Shown piece after piece: positions 14,566 through 20,749 of a stretch of 27,100 nucleotides of DNA (position 1 is its first letter; the number at the start of each line of letters is the position of its first letter). The DNA is from Helicobacter_J cappadocius (GTDB lineage: Bacteria > Campylobacterota > Campylobacteria > Campylobacterales > Helicobacteraceae): contig NZ_JAUPEV010000017.1 of NCBI RefSeq assembly GCF_030686155.1, forward strand, positions 1 through 27,100, given 5' to 3'. The notes beneath the pieces were generated by a model, which was not told the DNA's origin, made no database searches, and worked only from the letters and a program-made list of their open reading frames with translations. Position numbers and translations under genes: made by a program.

Positions 14566-14657
14566 CCTTTATTATGGTATCCCGCCCCTATCCCATAAAA
14601 AAGCCAAAAAAAAACTCGGCACTTTTTTTAAAAAGTGCCGAGCTACCATAATAAAGG
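14566..14657 (-). promoter_or_regulatory. Leader of locus A: anti-Shine-Dalgarno arm, intrinsic terminator, Shine-Dalgarno arm
   Basis: Minus strand: arm CCTTTATTATGGTA (14644-14657), hairpin CTCGGCACTTTTT..AAAGTGCCGAG (14615-14642), nine T (14606-14614), then TACCATAATAAAGG (14566-14579), which overlaps the ribosome site. The two arms are perfectly complementary. Transcription would either stop at the T-run, or continue and produce an mRNA whose ribosome site is paired. Confidence 0.7.
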
Positions 14658-14675
14658 CTTACCATTTTTAAATCC

Positions 14676-14708
14676 ATCTAAGTAATCAGCTTAGATAGGC
14701 TGATTATA
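14676..14708 (-). promoter_or_regulatory. Promoter and 5' hairpin of locus A
   Basis: TATAAT on the minus strand at 14703-14708 (GTATAATC), then the hairpin ATCTAAG-CTGATTA-CTTAGAT at 14676-14696 very close to the predicted RNA start. The locus B copy has ATCTGAG-CTGATTA-CTTGGAT, with the same loop and a stem kept by G-U pairs. Confidence 0.6.
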
Positions 14709-14728
14709 CAAAATAATCATCTTAAAAT

Positions 14729-14890
14729 CAAGGCTTTGCCTTGCGTAGTGATAAGAATTCAACAAAGTTGAATTCCATAAAAGACCGACTTGATGATAAG
14801 CGAAGCTTAGAATAAGTCAATACTTTAGGAATGTAGCGGATTTTTAATCCGCGAAGTGATAAGAATTCAACAAAGTTGAATTCCATAAAC
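14729..14890 (+). repeat. Family A elements (partial then complete) upstream of the tail chaperone gene
   Basis: 14729-14778 carries AAGGCTTTGCCTT, GTGATAAG and the GAATTCAAC/GTTGAATTC hairpin. 14781-14890 is complete: GACTT..AAGTC with an AAGC/GCTT inner stem, the linker ATACTTTAGGA, the hairpin GCGGATT/AATCCGC, GTGATAAG, the hairpin GAATTCAAC/GTTGAATTC, and CATAAAC. The chaperone gene starts 19 bases after. Confidence 0.75.
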
Positions 14891-14908
14891 ATAATAAAAA
14901 GGATTAAT

Positions 14909-15169
14909 ATGTCAATCAAAATAGAAAGAGAAATCAAAACCTTTAGCTTCAAAGACGGACAAGAGATTGTCATTAAAGAACCTACTTTACTTCAAATCTC
15001 TTCAGCCCAAAGTAAAAGTAAAGACGAACTAGAAGTTATCAAAACCTTATTGATAGATATTACAGATGGTGAGCTAGATAGGGATTCTATCAATGCCTTG
15101 CCTTTTAGTGAGTTTGTTAGACTTTCTGAATGTGTCAAAGAATTTGTAGGTATCAACGAAAAGGACTGA
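14909..15169 (+). CDS. E: Tail assembly chaperone (P2 gpE/Mu gp41-like)
   Basis: 86 residues from the ATG at 14909, which has AAAAGGA upstream; a TTG at 14876 lies inside a family A hairpin and is unlikely. Pattern 'REIKTFSFKDGQEIVIKEPTLLQISSAQ' and ITDGELDRDSINALPFSEFVRLSECV matches the gpE/41/14 tail chaperone family. It would coat the tape measure during tail assembly. A second frame (E') opens just before its stop codon and continues to 15291, as expected for the programmed -1 frameshift of P2-type tail chaperones. Confidence 0.8.
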   Translation: MSIKIEREIKTFSFKDGQEIVIKEPTLLQISSAQSKSKDELEVIKTLLIDITDGELDRDSINALPFSEFVRLSECVKEFVGINEKD

Positions 15170-15291
15170 GGGAAGGCATAGCTATTATCGGCTATGCCCT
15201 GCACTTCAGCTTAAGTGATATTAAAAATATGGCTTTTGATGAGTTTATAGATTATGTGAAGATAGCACAGAGGGTGGCTGAAAATGTTTGA
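15130..15291 (+). CDS. E' extension of the tail chaperone, -1 frame
   Basis: In the -1 frame relative to the E gene, the region open from 15130 encodes GIAIIGYALHFSLSDIKNMAFDEFIDYV and ends at 15291. The 'ALHFSLSDIKNMAFDEF' segment fits the GpE' family pattern (hydrophobic, aromatic-S-x-x-D/E, M, hydrophobic D/E-E/F). The overlap with the E frame runs to 15169. The codons AAC GAA AAG GAC TGA include an AAG that can re-pair as AAA after a -1 slip. An in-frame ATG at 15130 exists, but the usual mechanism would give an E-E' fusion. Its end overlaps the opposite-strand membrane gene by 47 bases. Confidence 0.65.
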   Translation: MCQRICRYQRKGLREGIAIIGYALHFSLSDIKNMAFDEFIDYVKIAQRVAENV

Positions 15292-15844
15292 AAAAATGCA
15301 GCACAAACCTAAAGCACAAACTAATAAGAGTATAAGCGATCACAAAGAATTCAATACGAATATCTTGAAGCGAAATATTATATATAGCTAAGGGTAGTAA
15401 TACCCAAAAAGATATAAAAATTATTAGAGCCATAGATAAAAAGAGAGCAAAAAATCCTCTAAATATAGACATATTCATTATGTGAAATAAGCGAATGAAC
15501 GGTGAAAAATAAAATAGGAATAATGGTATGAGAGCATATTTGAAAACAGAAACAACCATATACGAAAATGCTAGGAAAATTGCGGTTATGGTTTTGCTTA
15601 TGGCTAAAAATAGTTTTTTGAAGACAAAAGATATAACTTTGAAAGACATTGTGAATGTAGGGACAAATACAGCGGTTATGGTTTTGCTTATGGCTAAAAA
15701 TAGAATCCGAATAAAAACAACTAATACATAGAATAAAAATATGCAAATATACCATAAACAACCAAGAGCAAGTGTAATACCAAAAAATACTCCAATAACA
15801 GTTAAAGAACCTGGTATAAGAACTAATAAAAGTATAAGTATCAT
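15245..15844 (-). CDS. Multi-span membrane protein with internal duplication (minus strand cargo gene)
   Basis: 199 residues, strongly hydrophobic along most of the length, with about five to six possible membrane segments. The segment LFLAISKTITA occurs twice, 30 residues apart. At DNA level this is a 32-base perfect repeat at 15582-15613 and 15672-15703. The start region has only a weak ribosome site (AGGTTTTGA). The last 15 or so residues read through the E' gene, so the present stop may not be the original one. Located where the tape measure gene should start after E', on the opposite strand. Possible superinfection exclusion or host-modifying 'moron', but this is speculative. Confidence 0.5.
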   Translation of the reverse strand: MILILLLVLIPGSLTVIGVFFGITLALGCLWYICIFLFYVLVVFIRILFLAISKTITAVFVPTFTMSFKVISFVFKKLFLAISKTITAIFLAFSYMVVSVFKYALIPLFLFYFSPFIRLFHIMNMSIFRGFFALFLSMALIIFISFWVLLPLAIYNISLQDIRIEFFVIAYTLISLCFRFVLHFFKHFQPPSVLSSHNL

Positions 15845-15921
15845 TCAAAACCTATCTATTCAATTAATTTCTGAATATTCTACATCAAAATCTAATAAAA
15901 ATCAAACAAAAAGGATAAGAA

Positions 15922-16047
15922 ATGCAAACACAAATGACTATCGGGATACAGGCGAATTTAGATGCACTCAATAAATCTATCAAGGCGATCAATAAATCGA
16001 TGAAAATTGATTTATTGATAATATATAAAATACAATCAAAGGGTTAA
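15922..16047 (+). pseudogene. Remnant of a tape measure gene 5' end
   Basis: ATG at 15922 with AAAAAGGA upstream opens a 41-codon frame. Its first 30 residues (MTIGIQANLDALNKSIKAIN and nearby) look like the start of a P2/Mu-type tape measure protein. It then runs into unrelated AT-rich sequence and stops at 16047. A complete tape measure gene with a different N-terminus begins 350 bases later. The fragment is probably the left-over start of the previous tape measure, cut when the cargo gene at 16052 was inserted. It may still be translated. Confidence 0.5.
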
Positions 16048-16051
16048 AAGA

Positions 16052-16297
16052 CTAAAAAAGGAAAAGATTGCCATAGCATTCTTTTACAATAATATTAAAA
16101 GGAATAACAAAAATGAAATATAAAAAAATACTAACAATCATATATGTAATTAAAAATGTATATATTTCATACCCTATCAATATTAAGGACATATGTATAA
16201 AAAAAATAATAACTGGTATAACAAGTGTAAAAATTGTTAGAGTATTGGATATTCCTACCCAGAACCACCTTAAATTTTTTTCTTTTAGTTCTTTCAT
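16052..16297 (-). CDS. Small membrane protein (minus strand cargo gene)
   Basis: 81 residues: MKELKEKNLRWFWVGISN, then three hydrophobic stretches (TLTIFTLVIPVIIFFIHMSL, ILIGYEIYTFLITYMIVSI, FLYFIFVIPFNIIV). Charged N-terminus, no recognised family. It lies between the tape measure remnant and the intact tape measure gene, opposite to both, in DNA more AT-rich than its neighbours. No good ribosome site is visible, which lowers confidence. Confidence 0.45.
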   Translation of the reverse strand: MKELKEKNLRWFWVGISNTLTIFTLVIPVIIFFIHMSLILIGYEIYTFLITYMIVSIFLYFIFVIPFNIIVKECYGNLFLF

Positions 16298-16394
16298 CTT
16301 TATGTTTAATCCTCTTTTATTTATCCTAAGATATTTTACATTGAATAATAAAAAAAATCAATAGCAGTCAAAATTCATATCAAGGAGCAACAAA

Positions 16395-18497
16395 ATGAAT
16401 ATAAATTCGGACATTACATTTAAACTAGGGGCAGAATTTGAAGATATTACCCGAGGTATTAAAAAATTCAGCAGAACATCAGAGGAAATATTTAGCAATA
16501 CCTTAAAACTTGGGCTGGATAAATCTATAATAAAATTTAAAGAAGAATTAATAAAGCTTAAAAATCCAGTTGCTGTTCCCATAGGTCAATTTAAAAAAGT
16601 TGATGAGATGGCAAAAAGAATCAGAGATGCTACAAGAGTTAAGCTAGAAATAGATATGCATAAGGCTACAAAAGCCATCGATGGACTAAGATACCAAATT
16701 TTAGGAACTTACGCTTCTTTTAAGGGATTAGTCTCCAAACCCATATCTGCAAGTCTTGATTTTAACAACGCAATAAATGAAATCAATCGCTTTTCTAACT
16801 TCACAGATACGGAGCTAAAAGTATTCAAAAAAGATATTTGGAGTTTGGGCAAAAATAATGGAGTGAAGCTAGATGATATTCTCAAAACTAGCGAACTCTC
16901 AGCAAAACTGGGCATAGCAAAACAAGAACTCAAATCATTCTCTCAACTCGCCCTTGATATGCAAGTAGGACTTGGTCTAGGGATAGAACAAAGCACAGAG
17001 ATAGGGGTAAAACTCTCTAAAGCATTCTCACTAAGCACAAAAGAGCTAGGAAGCTTCCTAGATGAGACAACCTCGATGAGCAAAGCAGTAAGTGTGAGTA
17101 CTCAGAAAATCCTCGAAGTAGTGAGTTCTATATCTAGCGGGGCGAAAGCATTCGGGCTATCTGCAAAAGAAACTTCCGCCCTCTCTTCTGCTTTTCTTTC
17201 TGTGGGATTAGATAGCTCTGATAGTGCTAGTTCTATCAATAAATTCTTCACCGAGCTAAACAATATCGATAATGCCTCTGAAGGGTTTAAAAGATCACTA
17301 TCTAAGATGGGACTAGATGCACAACAACTCAAAGAAGATATACATTCTAACCCGCAAGAAGCCATAAAAGATCTATTTGAATCAATGAATGATTTAGATG
17401 ATGAAGAGAGGTTTGGCGTCATATCAGAGATATTTGGCAAAAAGATGGCAAATAATATCAACTCAGCAAAAGATGGTATCAAAGCCTTCAATAATGCCCT
17501 CTTAAGCACAAAAGATAGTGCTGGGGCATTGGGCAAGGCAGTAGATAGAGCCGCAGGAGATGGGTTTGGAGATACTGTGATTCAGCTAGGAAATGCCTTT
17601 AAGCATCTAGGAGTGAGTATAGGCAATGGCTTTGTGCCAATTCTAAAGCCTATATTTGAGGGTATCAAGAATATCACAAATGCCATCAGTGGTTTGCTGG
17701 ATAATCATAAAACATTAGGAAAAAGTTTTGCGTACATTATTTCAGCCTTAGTTGGTCTAAAGGCAGGGTTATTAGGTTTAATGCTATTTAAAAACTTAGG
17801 AACGCTTGTTATATCTCCTCTTCAATATAGCTTTCAATTCCTTACAAATGGCATAGGTATATACAATCTTGCTTTAGCTAAAAAATCGCTTTTAACTAAA
17901 GTTGCGACTGTTAGAACAAATATTTACAGAATAGCTATGTTTGCACTCAATGGGGCGTTTAAAATCGCAGGGATTGGAGTGAGTTTGTTTTCAAAAACAT
18001 TTAAATTTGCGATGACTTCCATTAAAGGAGCTTTGATAAGCACAGGTATAGGGGCATTAGTGGTAGGGATAGGATTTGCCATAGAGTATGTGGTCAATCA
18101 CTGGGAGGGGATTTCTAGCAGACTTGTAGCGGTGTGGGAGTGGATAAAAGAAGGTATATCGCCGATCATGGATTGGTTTAAAGGTATATTTGATTGGATA
18201 AGTGAAGGTATAGGAGGGATTATCGATTCTATCAAAGGTATAGGGGATTTTCTAGGGTTTGGAGACAATGATAAAATCATCAATGCCTCGCAAAACACTA
18301 CTTACAAAGGCGTCATCGATGAAACCCTAGCTAAACAAAACGAAAATAAAGCCAAAATGCTAAGCTCTATGCAATCCAATCAAACAGACAATTCAAGGCA
18401 AATCAATGATTATAAAAACATCACCATCAATACAAATGCCAATCCACAGGCTATCGCAGTAGCGATTAATAGCTATAGCTATGATGATGATTTGTAG
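16395..18497 (+). CDS. T: Tail tape measure protein
   Basis: 700 residues with ribosome site CAAGGAG. The N-terminal third is helical and contains FNNAINEINRFSNFTDTELKVFKK, LSAKLGIAKQELKSFSQLALDMQVG and ASSINKFFTELNNI, matching the phage tail tape measure (TP901/P2 T) core domain at about residues 110-360. Hydrophobic segments around 440-475 and 520-570 (LISTGIGALVVGIGFAIEYV) are typical of the membrane-inserting part. W-rich repeats WEWIKEGISPIMDWFKGIFDWISEGIGGIIDSIKGIG follow at about 577-614. The length would set the tail length. The N-terminus differs from the remnant at 15922, suggesting replacement. Confidence 0.9.
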   Translation: MNINSDITFKLGAEFEDITRGIKKFSRTSEEIFSNTLKLGLDKSIIKFKEELIKLKNPVAVPIGQFKKVDEMAKRIRDATRVKLEIDMHKATKAIDGLRYQILGTYASFKGLVSKPISASLDFNNAINEINRFSNFTDTELKVFKKDIWSLGKNNGVKLDDILKTSELSAKLGIAKQELKSFSQLALDMQVGLGLGIEQSTEIGVKLSKAFSLSTKELGSFLDETTSMSKAVSVSTQKILEVVSSISSGAKAFGLSAKETSALSSAFLSVGLDSSDSASSINKFFTELNNIDNASEGFKRSLSKMGLDAQQLKEDIHSNPQEAIKDLFESMNDLDDEERFGVISEIFGKKMANNINSAKDGIKAFNNALLSTKDSAGALGKAVDRAAGDGFGDTVIQLGNAFKHLGVSIGNGFVPILKPIFEGIKNITNAISGLLDNHKTLGKSFAYIISALVGLKAGLLGLMLFKNLGTLVISPLQYSFQFLTNGIGIYNLALAKKSLLTKVATVRTNIYRIAMFALNGAFKIAGIGVSLFSKTFKFAMTSIKGALISTGIGALVVGIGFAIEYVVNHWEGISSRLVAVWEWIKEGISPIMDWFKGIFDWISEGIGGIIDSIKGIGDFLGFGDNDKIINASQNTTYKGVIDETLAKQNENKAKMLSSMQSNQTDNSRQINDYKNITINTNANPQAIAVAINSYSYDDDL

Positions 18498-18501
18498 GAG
18501 G

Positions 18502-18735
18502 TTAGGAGTGTATTTGAACTCTTTTGGTGAAAAATTTAACGCCCCAACCACAAATAAATCTGAAGACAAAACAATAGCACAAAAAGCCCCATTCAAGAGG
18601 TGTGATAACACTAAGGGGAATATGATTATAAGGAAGGACAATAAAATAAATGAATAAGAGTATAAAGATTCCAATATTGCTTACAATGCGTCCAAGCCTA
18701 AAACCAAACAAATATATTTTGTCAAACCACATCAT
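18502..18735 (-). CDS. Small membrane protein (minus strand)
   Basis: 77 residues, MMWFDKIYLFGFRLGRIVSN followed by two hydrophobic segments (IGIFILLFIYFIVLPYN and WGFLCYCFVFRFICGW) and a basic tail. The ATG at 18735 has AAGGA six to seven bases upstream on the minus strand. No family recognised. It ends five bases from the tape measure stop and is convergent with it. It is one of three opposite-strand membrane genes around the tape measure and may belong to the same class of cargo. Confidence 0.55.
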   Translation of the reverse strand: MMWFDKIYLFGFRLGRIVSNIGIFILLFIYFIVLPYNHIPLSVITPLEWGFLCYCFVFRFICGWGVKFFTKRVQIHS

Positions 18736-18818
18736 ATATCCTTATTTATTGATTACTACGAATATACCACATCTTAACAAAAAAATCAACACAGGGAGTA
18801 TAAAATGATGAGGTAAAA

Positions 18819-18849
18819 CCCCCTATGAGTTGATGAGGCTCACAGGGGG
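18819..18849 (-). terminator. Terminator hairpin of minus-strand peptide locus B
   Basis: Minus strand CCCCCTGTGAG..CTCATAGGGGG followed by TTTT. The loop contains GCCTCATCAAC, matching the hairpin loop at 14422-14454, while the stems differ. Confidence 0.6.
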
Positions 18850-18868
18850 AACATTTGAAGACACTTAT

Positions 18869-18967
18869 CTATTTAGGTTTGGATCTGAAGATAAAATCTC
18901 TAATCTCCTCCCTAAAAATAGCTATCGCTATTGCGATAAGTGTAATGAAAATATTCAGAAGTTCCAT
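18869..18967 (-). CDS. 32-residue hydrophobic peptide, locus B (minus strand)
   Basis: MELLNIFITLIAIAIAIF is one hydrophobic helix, followed by REEIRDFIFRSKPK. The ATG at 18967 has AAGGAG five bases upstream. It is a paralogue of 14472-14558: IFREEIR is shared and sits directly after the helix in both. The ribosome site is in a 13-base perfect inverted repeat, again with a terminator hairpin between the arms. It sits between the tape measure and gpU genes, opposite to both. Function unknown; a type I toxin-like membrane peptide is one reading. Confidence 0.65.
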   Translation of the reverse strand: MELLNIFITLIAIAIAIFREEIRDFIFRSKPK

Positions 18968-18975
18968 TATGGACT

Positions 18976-19062
18976 CCTTATGTGTGGGGATACCCACCCC
19001 TAGCCCAAAAATTAGCCAAAAAAAAACCTAGCCCAAAAGGACTAGGTCTCCCACACATAAGG
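18976..19062 (-). promoter_or_regulatory. Leader of locus B: anti-Shine-Dalgarno arm, intrinsic terminator, Shine-Dalgarno arm
   Basis: Minus strand: CCTTATGTGTGGG (19050-19062), hairpin ACCTAGTCC..GGGCTAGGT (19026-19047), nine T, then CCCACACATAAGG (18976-18988) overlapping the ribosome site. The arms pair perfectly yet differ from the locus A arms, which is the pattern expected from compensatory change. Confidence 0.7.
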
Positions 19063-19083
19063 CTCAAATATTTTTAAATCCAT

Positions 19084-19116
19084 ATCCAAGTAATCAGCTC
19101 AGATGAGGTTATTATA
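19084..19116 (-). promoter_or_regulatory. Promoter and 5' hairpin of locus B
   Basis: TATAAT on the minus strand at 19111-19116 and the hairpin ATCTGAG-CTGATTA-CTTGGAT at 19084-19104. The loop CTGATTA is identical in locus A. Confidence 0.6.
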
Positions 19117-19148
19117 CAAAAAAAGATAGATGAAATCAAGGAGAAACA

Positions 19149-19670
19149 ATGACTAATATCTTCAACACAAAAAACGAAAATGCAAAAAACAAACTCGAAG
19201 AAGAAATCAAAAAACAAAAAGAAAAGCAAAAAGAGCTAGAAAAAAATCCTACAGAAGAACCCAAAAACCCGCTAGAAAAATATAAAAATATCCAAACCAA
19301 AGATACCCTTGTGAAAATCGACCGATATGTATTTAGAGTATCACAAAACATCGAATCCATCAGCACAACGCTCAATATAGGAATCAAAAAAATAGAGACT
19401 ATCGCCCATCCCATCTACCAAAAAATCGGAGGAAATGAAGAGATCATCTCTTTTGATGCTAGAATTTTGATCACTGAAATTAGCGAATATGAGGGCTTTA
19501 AAGATTTGGTAAAAAAAGCTAAGCCTCTTAAATTAGCCATTATTTCTGAGCCGTGCAAACAAATCCTTATCCAAAGGCTGATCGAATCTAAGAAAAACTG
19601 GGTATTAACACAAGATAGAGGAGTGAGCTATTACTGCAAGGAGCTATCTATTGAAGGAGTGATATTGTGA
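19149..19670 (+). CDS. U: Tail protein U (P2 gpU-like)
   Basis: 173 residues, ribosome site AAGGAGAAA. Residues 1-58 are a highly charged K/E-rich helix. The rest, 'YVFRVSQNIESISTTLNIGIKKIETI' then YQKIGGNEEIISFDARILITE and NWVLTQDRGVSYYCKELSIEGVIL, follows P2 gpU, where a G-x-x-x-E-x-I/L-x-F/L-x-G/A motif is central. The protein ends the tail tube and helps tape measure function. It follows the tape measure as in P2, separated only by the minus-strand cargo. Confidence 0.75.
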   Translation: MTNIFNTKNENAKNKLEEEIKKQKEKQKELEKNPTEEPKNPLEKYKNIQTKDTLVKIDRYVFRVSQNIESISTTLNIGIKKIETIAHPIYQKIGGNEEIISFDARILITEISEYEGFKDLVKKAKPLKLAIISEPCKQILIQRLIESKKNWVLTQDRGVSYYCKELSIEGVIL

Positions 19671-19682
19671 TATAATATAAGC

Positions 19683-19913
19683 ATGAGTAAAAAAGACCAA
19701 ACAAAAACAATGATCGATATTCTCAAAGCTGTGATGTTAGCCTTAATGACGGCATTATTTGGTATATTTGTCTTTACTGTTATGAATTATCAAAAAATTG
19801 ATATGATTCAAGGGATAGGCATAGGCGTTGGAGCTTTAGTTCTACTGCTTTTTTTGATTATCGTGGTGGCATTTTTGGCAAAAGAGATTAAAAAATTAGG
19901 AGATATGGAATGA
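19683..19913 (+). CDS. Small two-span membrane protein
   Basis: 76 residues: MSKKDQTKTMIDILKAVMLA, then hydrophobic segments at about 14-34 and 44-68 (GIGIGVGALVLLLFLIIVVAF) and a charged end AKEIKKLGDME. No recognised family. It lies 12 bases after gpU and overlaps the next 29-codon membrane peptide by four bases (ATGA). It has the topology of a class II holin, but a holin is already encoded with the lysozyme, so I leave the function open. Confidence 0.6.
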   Translation: MSKKDQTKTMIDILKAVMLALMTALFGIFVFTVMNYQKIDMIQGIGIGVGALVLLLFLIIVVAFLAKEIKKLGDME

Positions 19914-19999
19914 TTGGTATAACTGTTGCGGCATTAACTTTAGCAATGCTTTCTATAGGTATTTTTTACACTATATGGACGATTTCAAATATTAAATAA
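19910..19999 (+). CDS. 29-residue single-span membrane peptide
   Basis: Starts with an ATGA overlap with the preceding gene. The sequence MIGITVAALTLAMLSIGIFY then TIWTISNIK is one membrane helix with a short tail. Coupled translation with the two-span membrane protein suggests they act together. Too short for routine gene calling. Confidence 0.55.
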   Translation: MIGITVAALTLAMLSIGIFYTIWTISNIK

Positions 20000-20003
20000 T
20001 CCG

Positions 20004-20075
20004 ATGTTAGCAGAATTTTTGATTGATTTGGAACTAGGGATTTATAAAGCCAACTTATGGAGCTATGATGTCTAA
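20004..20075 (+). CDS. Possible 23-residue peptide upstream of the gpZ-like gene
   Basis: MLAEFLIDLELGIYKANLWS followed by three residues, stop at 20075, overlapping the start of the next gene at 20068. No ribosome site. It might be a coupling leader or chance; low confidence. Confidence 0.25.
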   Translation: MLAEFLIDLELGIYKANLWSYDV

Positions 20076-20610
20076 CTTAGAGCAGGACTTATCAAAACAT
20101 ATCCAAAAAGCCCTGAATAAGACTATCAATAAAATCCAAAAAGAACAAGCTAAGATTATCAAAGAAGAGATGGATTTGCCACTAGCTAAAATCAAAAAGA
20201 TGAGCAGGGTAAAAAAAGCTCAAATGAATAATCTCAAAGCCTCTATCATGAGCTTAGATACCCTCGTATCTCTGAAACATTTCAAAAAATCCCCTGTGAA
20301 ATCTGGGAAGAAAATCATCGGGATAAATGTCAAACTCAATAAAAGCACAAAAGTATTTCTCAAAGGGCATTTTATCGCCAAAAACAAAGATAAGGGTGGG
20401 GAATTCATCGCTATTAGGGAAAACTCAAAACACAGCAGAAATCCTAACTTTAACTACAAAGCATCAAGAAAATCTTACGCTGGGTTTAATGGGAGTTCTA
20501 AACTCTACTATCCTATGAGTTCGAAGTCTTTTGCAGAAATAGCAAAAGAACAAACAAATAAGCTAATGCCTAAGGCTAAAGAGATGTTTTTAAAAGAGCT
20601 AGATAGGTAA
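20068..20610 (+). CDS. Minor tail protein gpZ-like
   Basis: 180 residues (ATG at 20068; another ATG directly before it at 20065). The N-terminal helix LEQDLSKHIQKALNKTINKIQKEQAK with a basic middle, 'VSLKHFKKSPVKSGKKIIGINVKLNKSTKVFLKGHFIAKN', and the end YYPMSSKSFAEIAKEQTNKLMPKAKEMFLKEL agree in outline with prophage minor tail protein Z. In that family a basic N-terminal helix precedes a beta domain and the phrase 'PI/M..S/P..' leads to the final helix. Tail completion role inferred. Confidence 0.65.
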   Translation: MSNLEQDLSKHIQKALNKTINKIQKEQAKIIKEEMDLPLAKIKKMSRVKKAQMNNLKASIMSLDTLVSLKHFKKSPVKSGKKIIGINVKLNKSTKVFLKGHFIAKNKDKGGEFIAIRENSKHSRNPNFNYKASRKSYAGFNGSSKLYYPMSSKSFAEIAKEQTNKLMPKAKEMFLKELDR

Positions 20611-20651
20611 ATAGTGTGGTAAAATTTGGCATAAACTCTAAGGGAGGCAGA

Positions 20652-20738
20652 ATGCAAGAACTCACTAAAGCCATCGGCGAGATAATGAAATCGCTTGAAG
20701 ATAAAGACATTAATGATGTGTTTGAGAGATTAAAATAA
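20652..20738 (+). CDS. 28-residue peptide upstream of terminase
   Basis: ATG at 20652 with an excellent ribosome site (GGGAGG). Sequence MQELTKAIGEIMKSLEDKDI then NDVFERLK is a soluble amphipathic helix pair. It ends 11 bases before the large terminase gene. Function unknown; the strong ribosome site argues that it is translated. Confidence 0.55.
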   Translation: MQELTKAIGEIMKSLEDKDINDVFERLK

Positions 20739-20749
20739 GGCGATTATTT

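Noticed and set aside
15741..15974. 77-codon plus-strand frame opposite the membrane cargo gene
   Set aside because: No ribosome site, low-complexity content, and it overlaps the better supported tape measure remnant in another frame.
18393..18674. 93-codon minus-strand frame overlapping the small membrane gene
   Set aside because: It overlaps the tape measure end and the better supported 18502-18735 gene, which has a ribosome site and a credible membrane topology.
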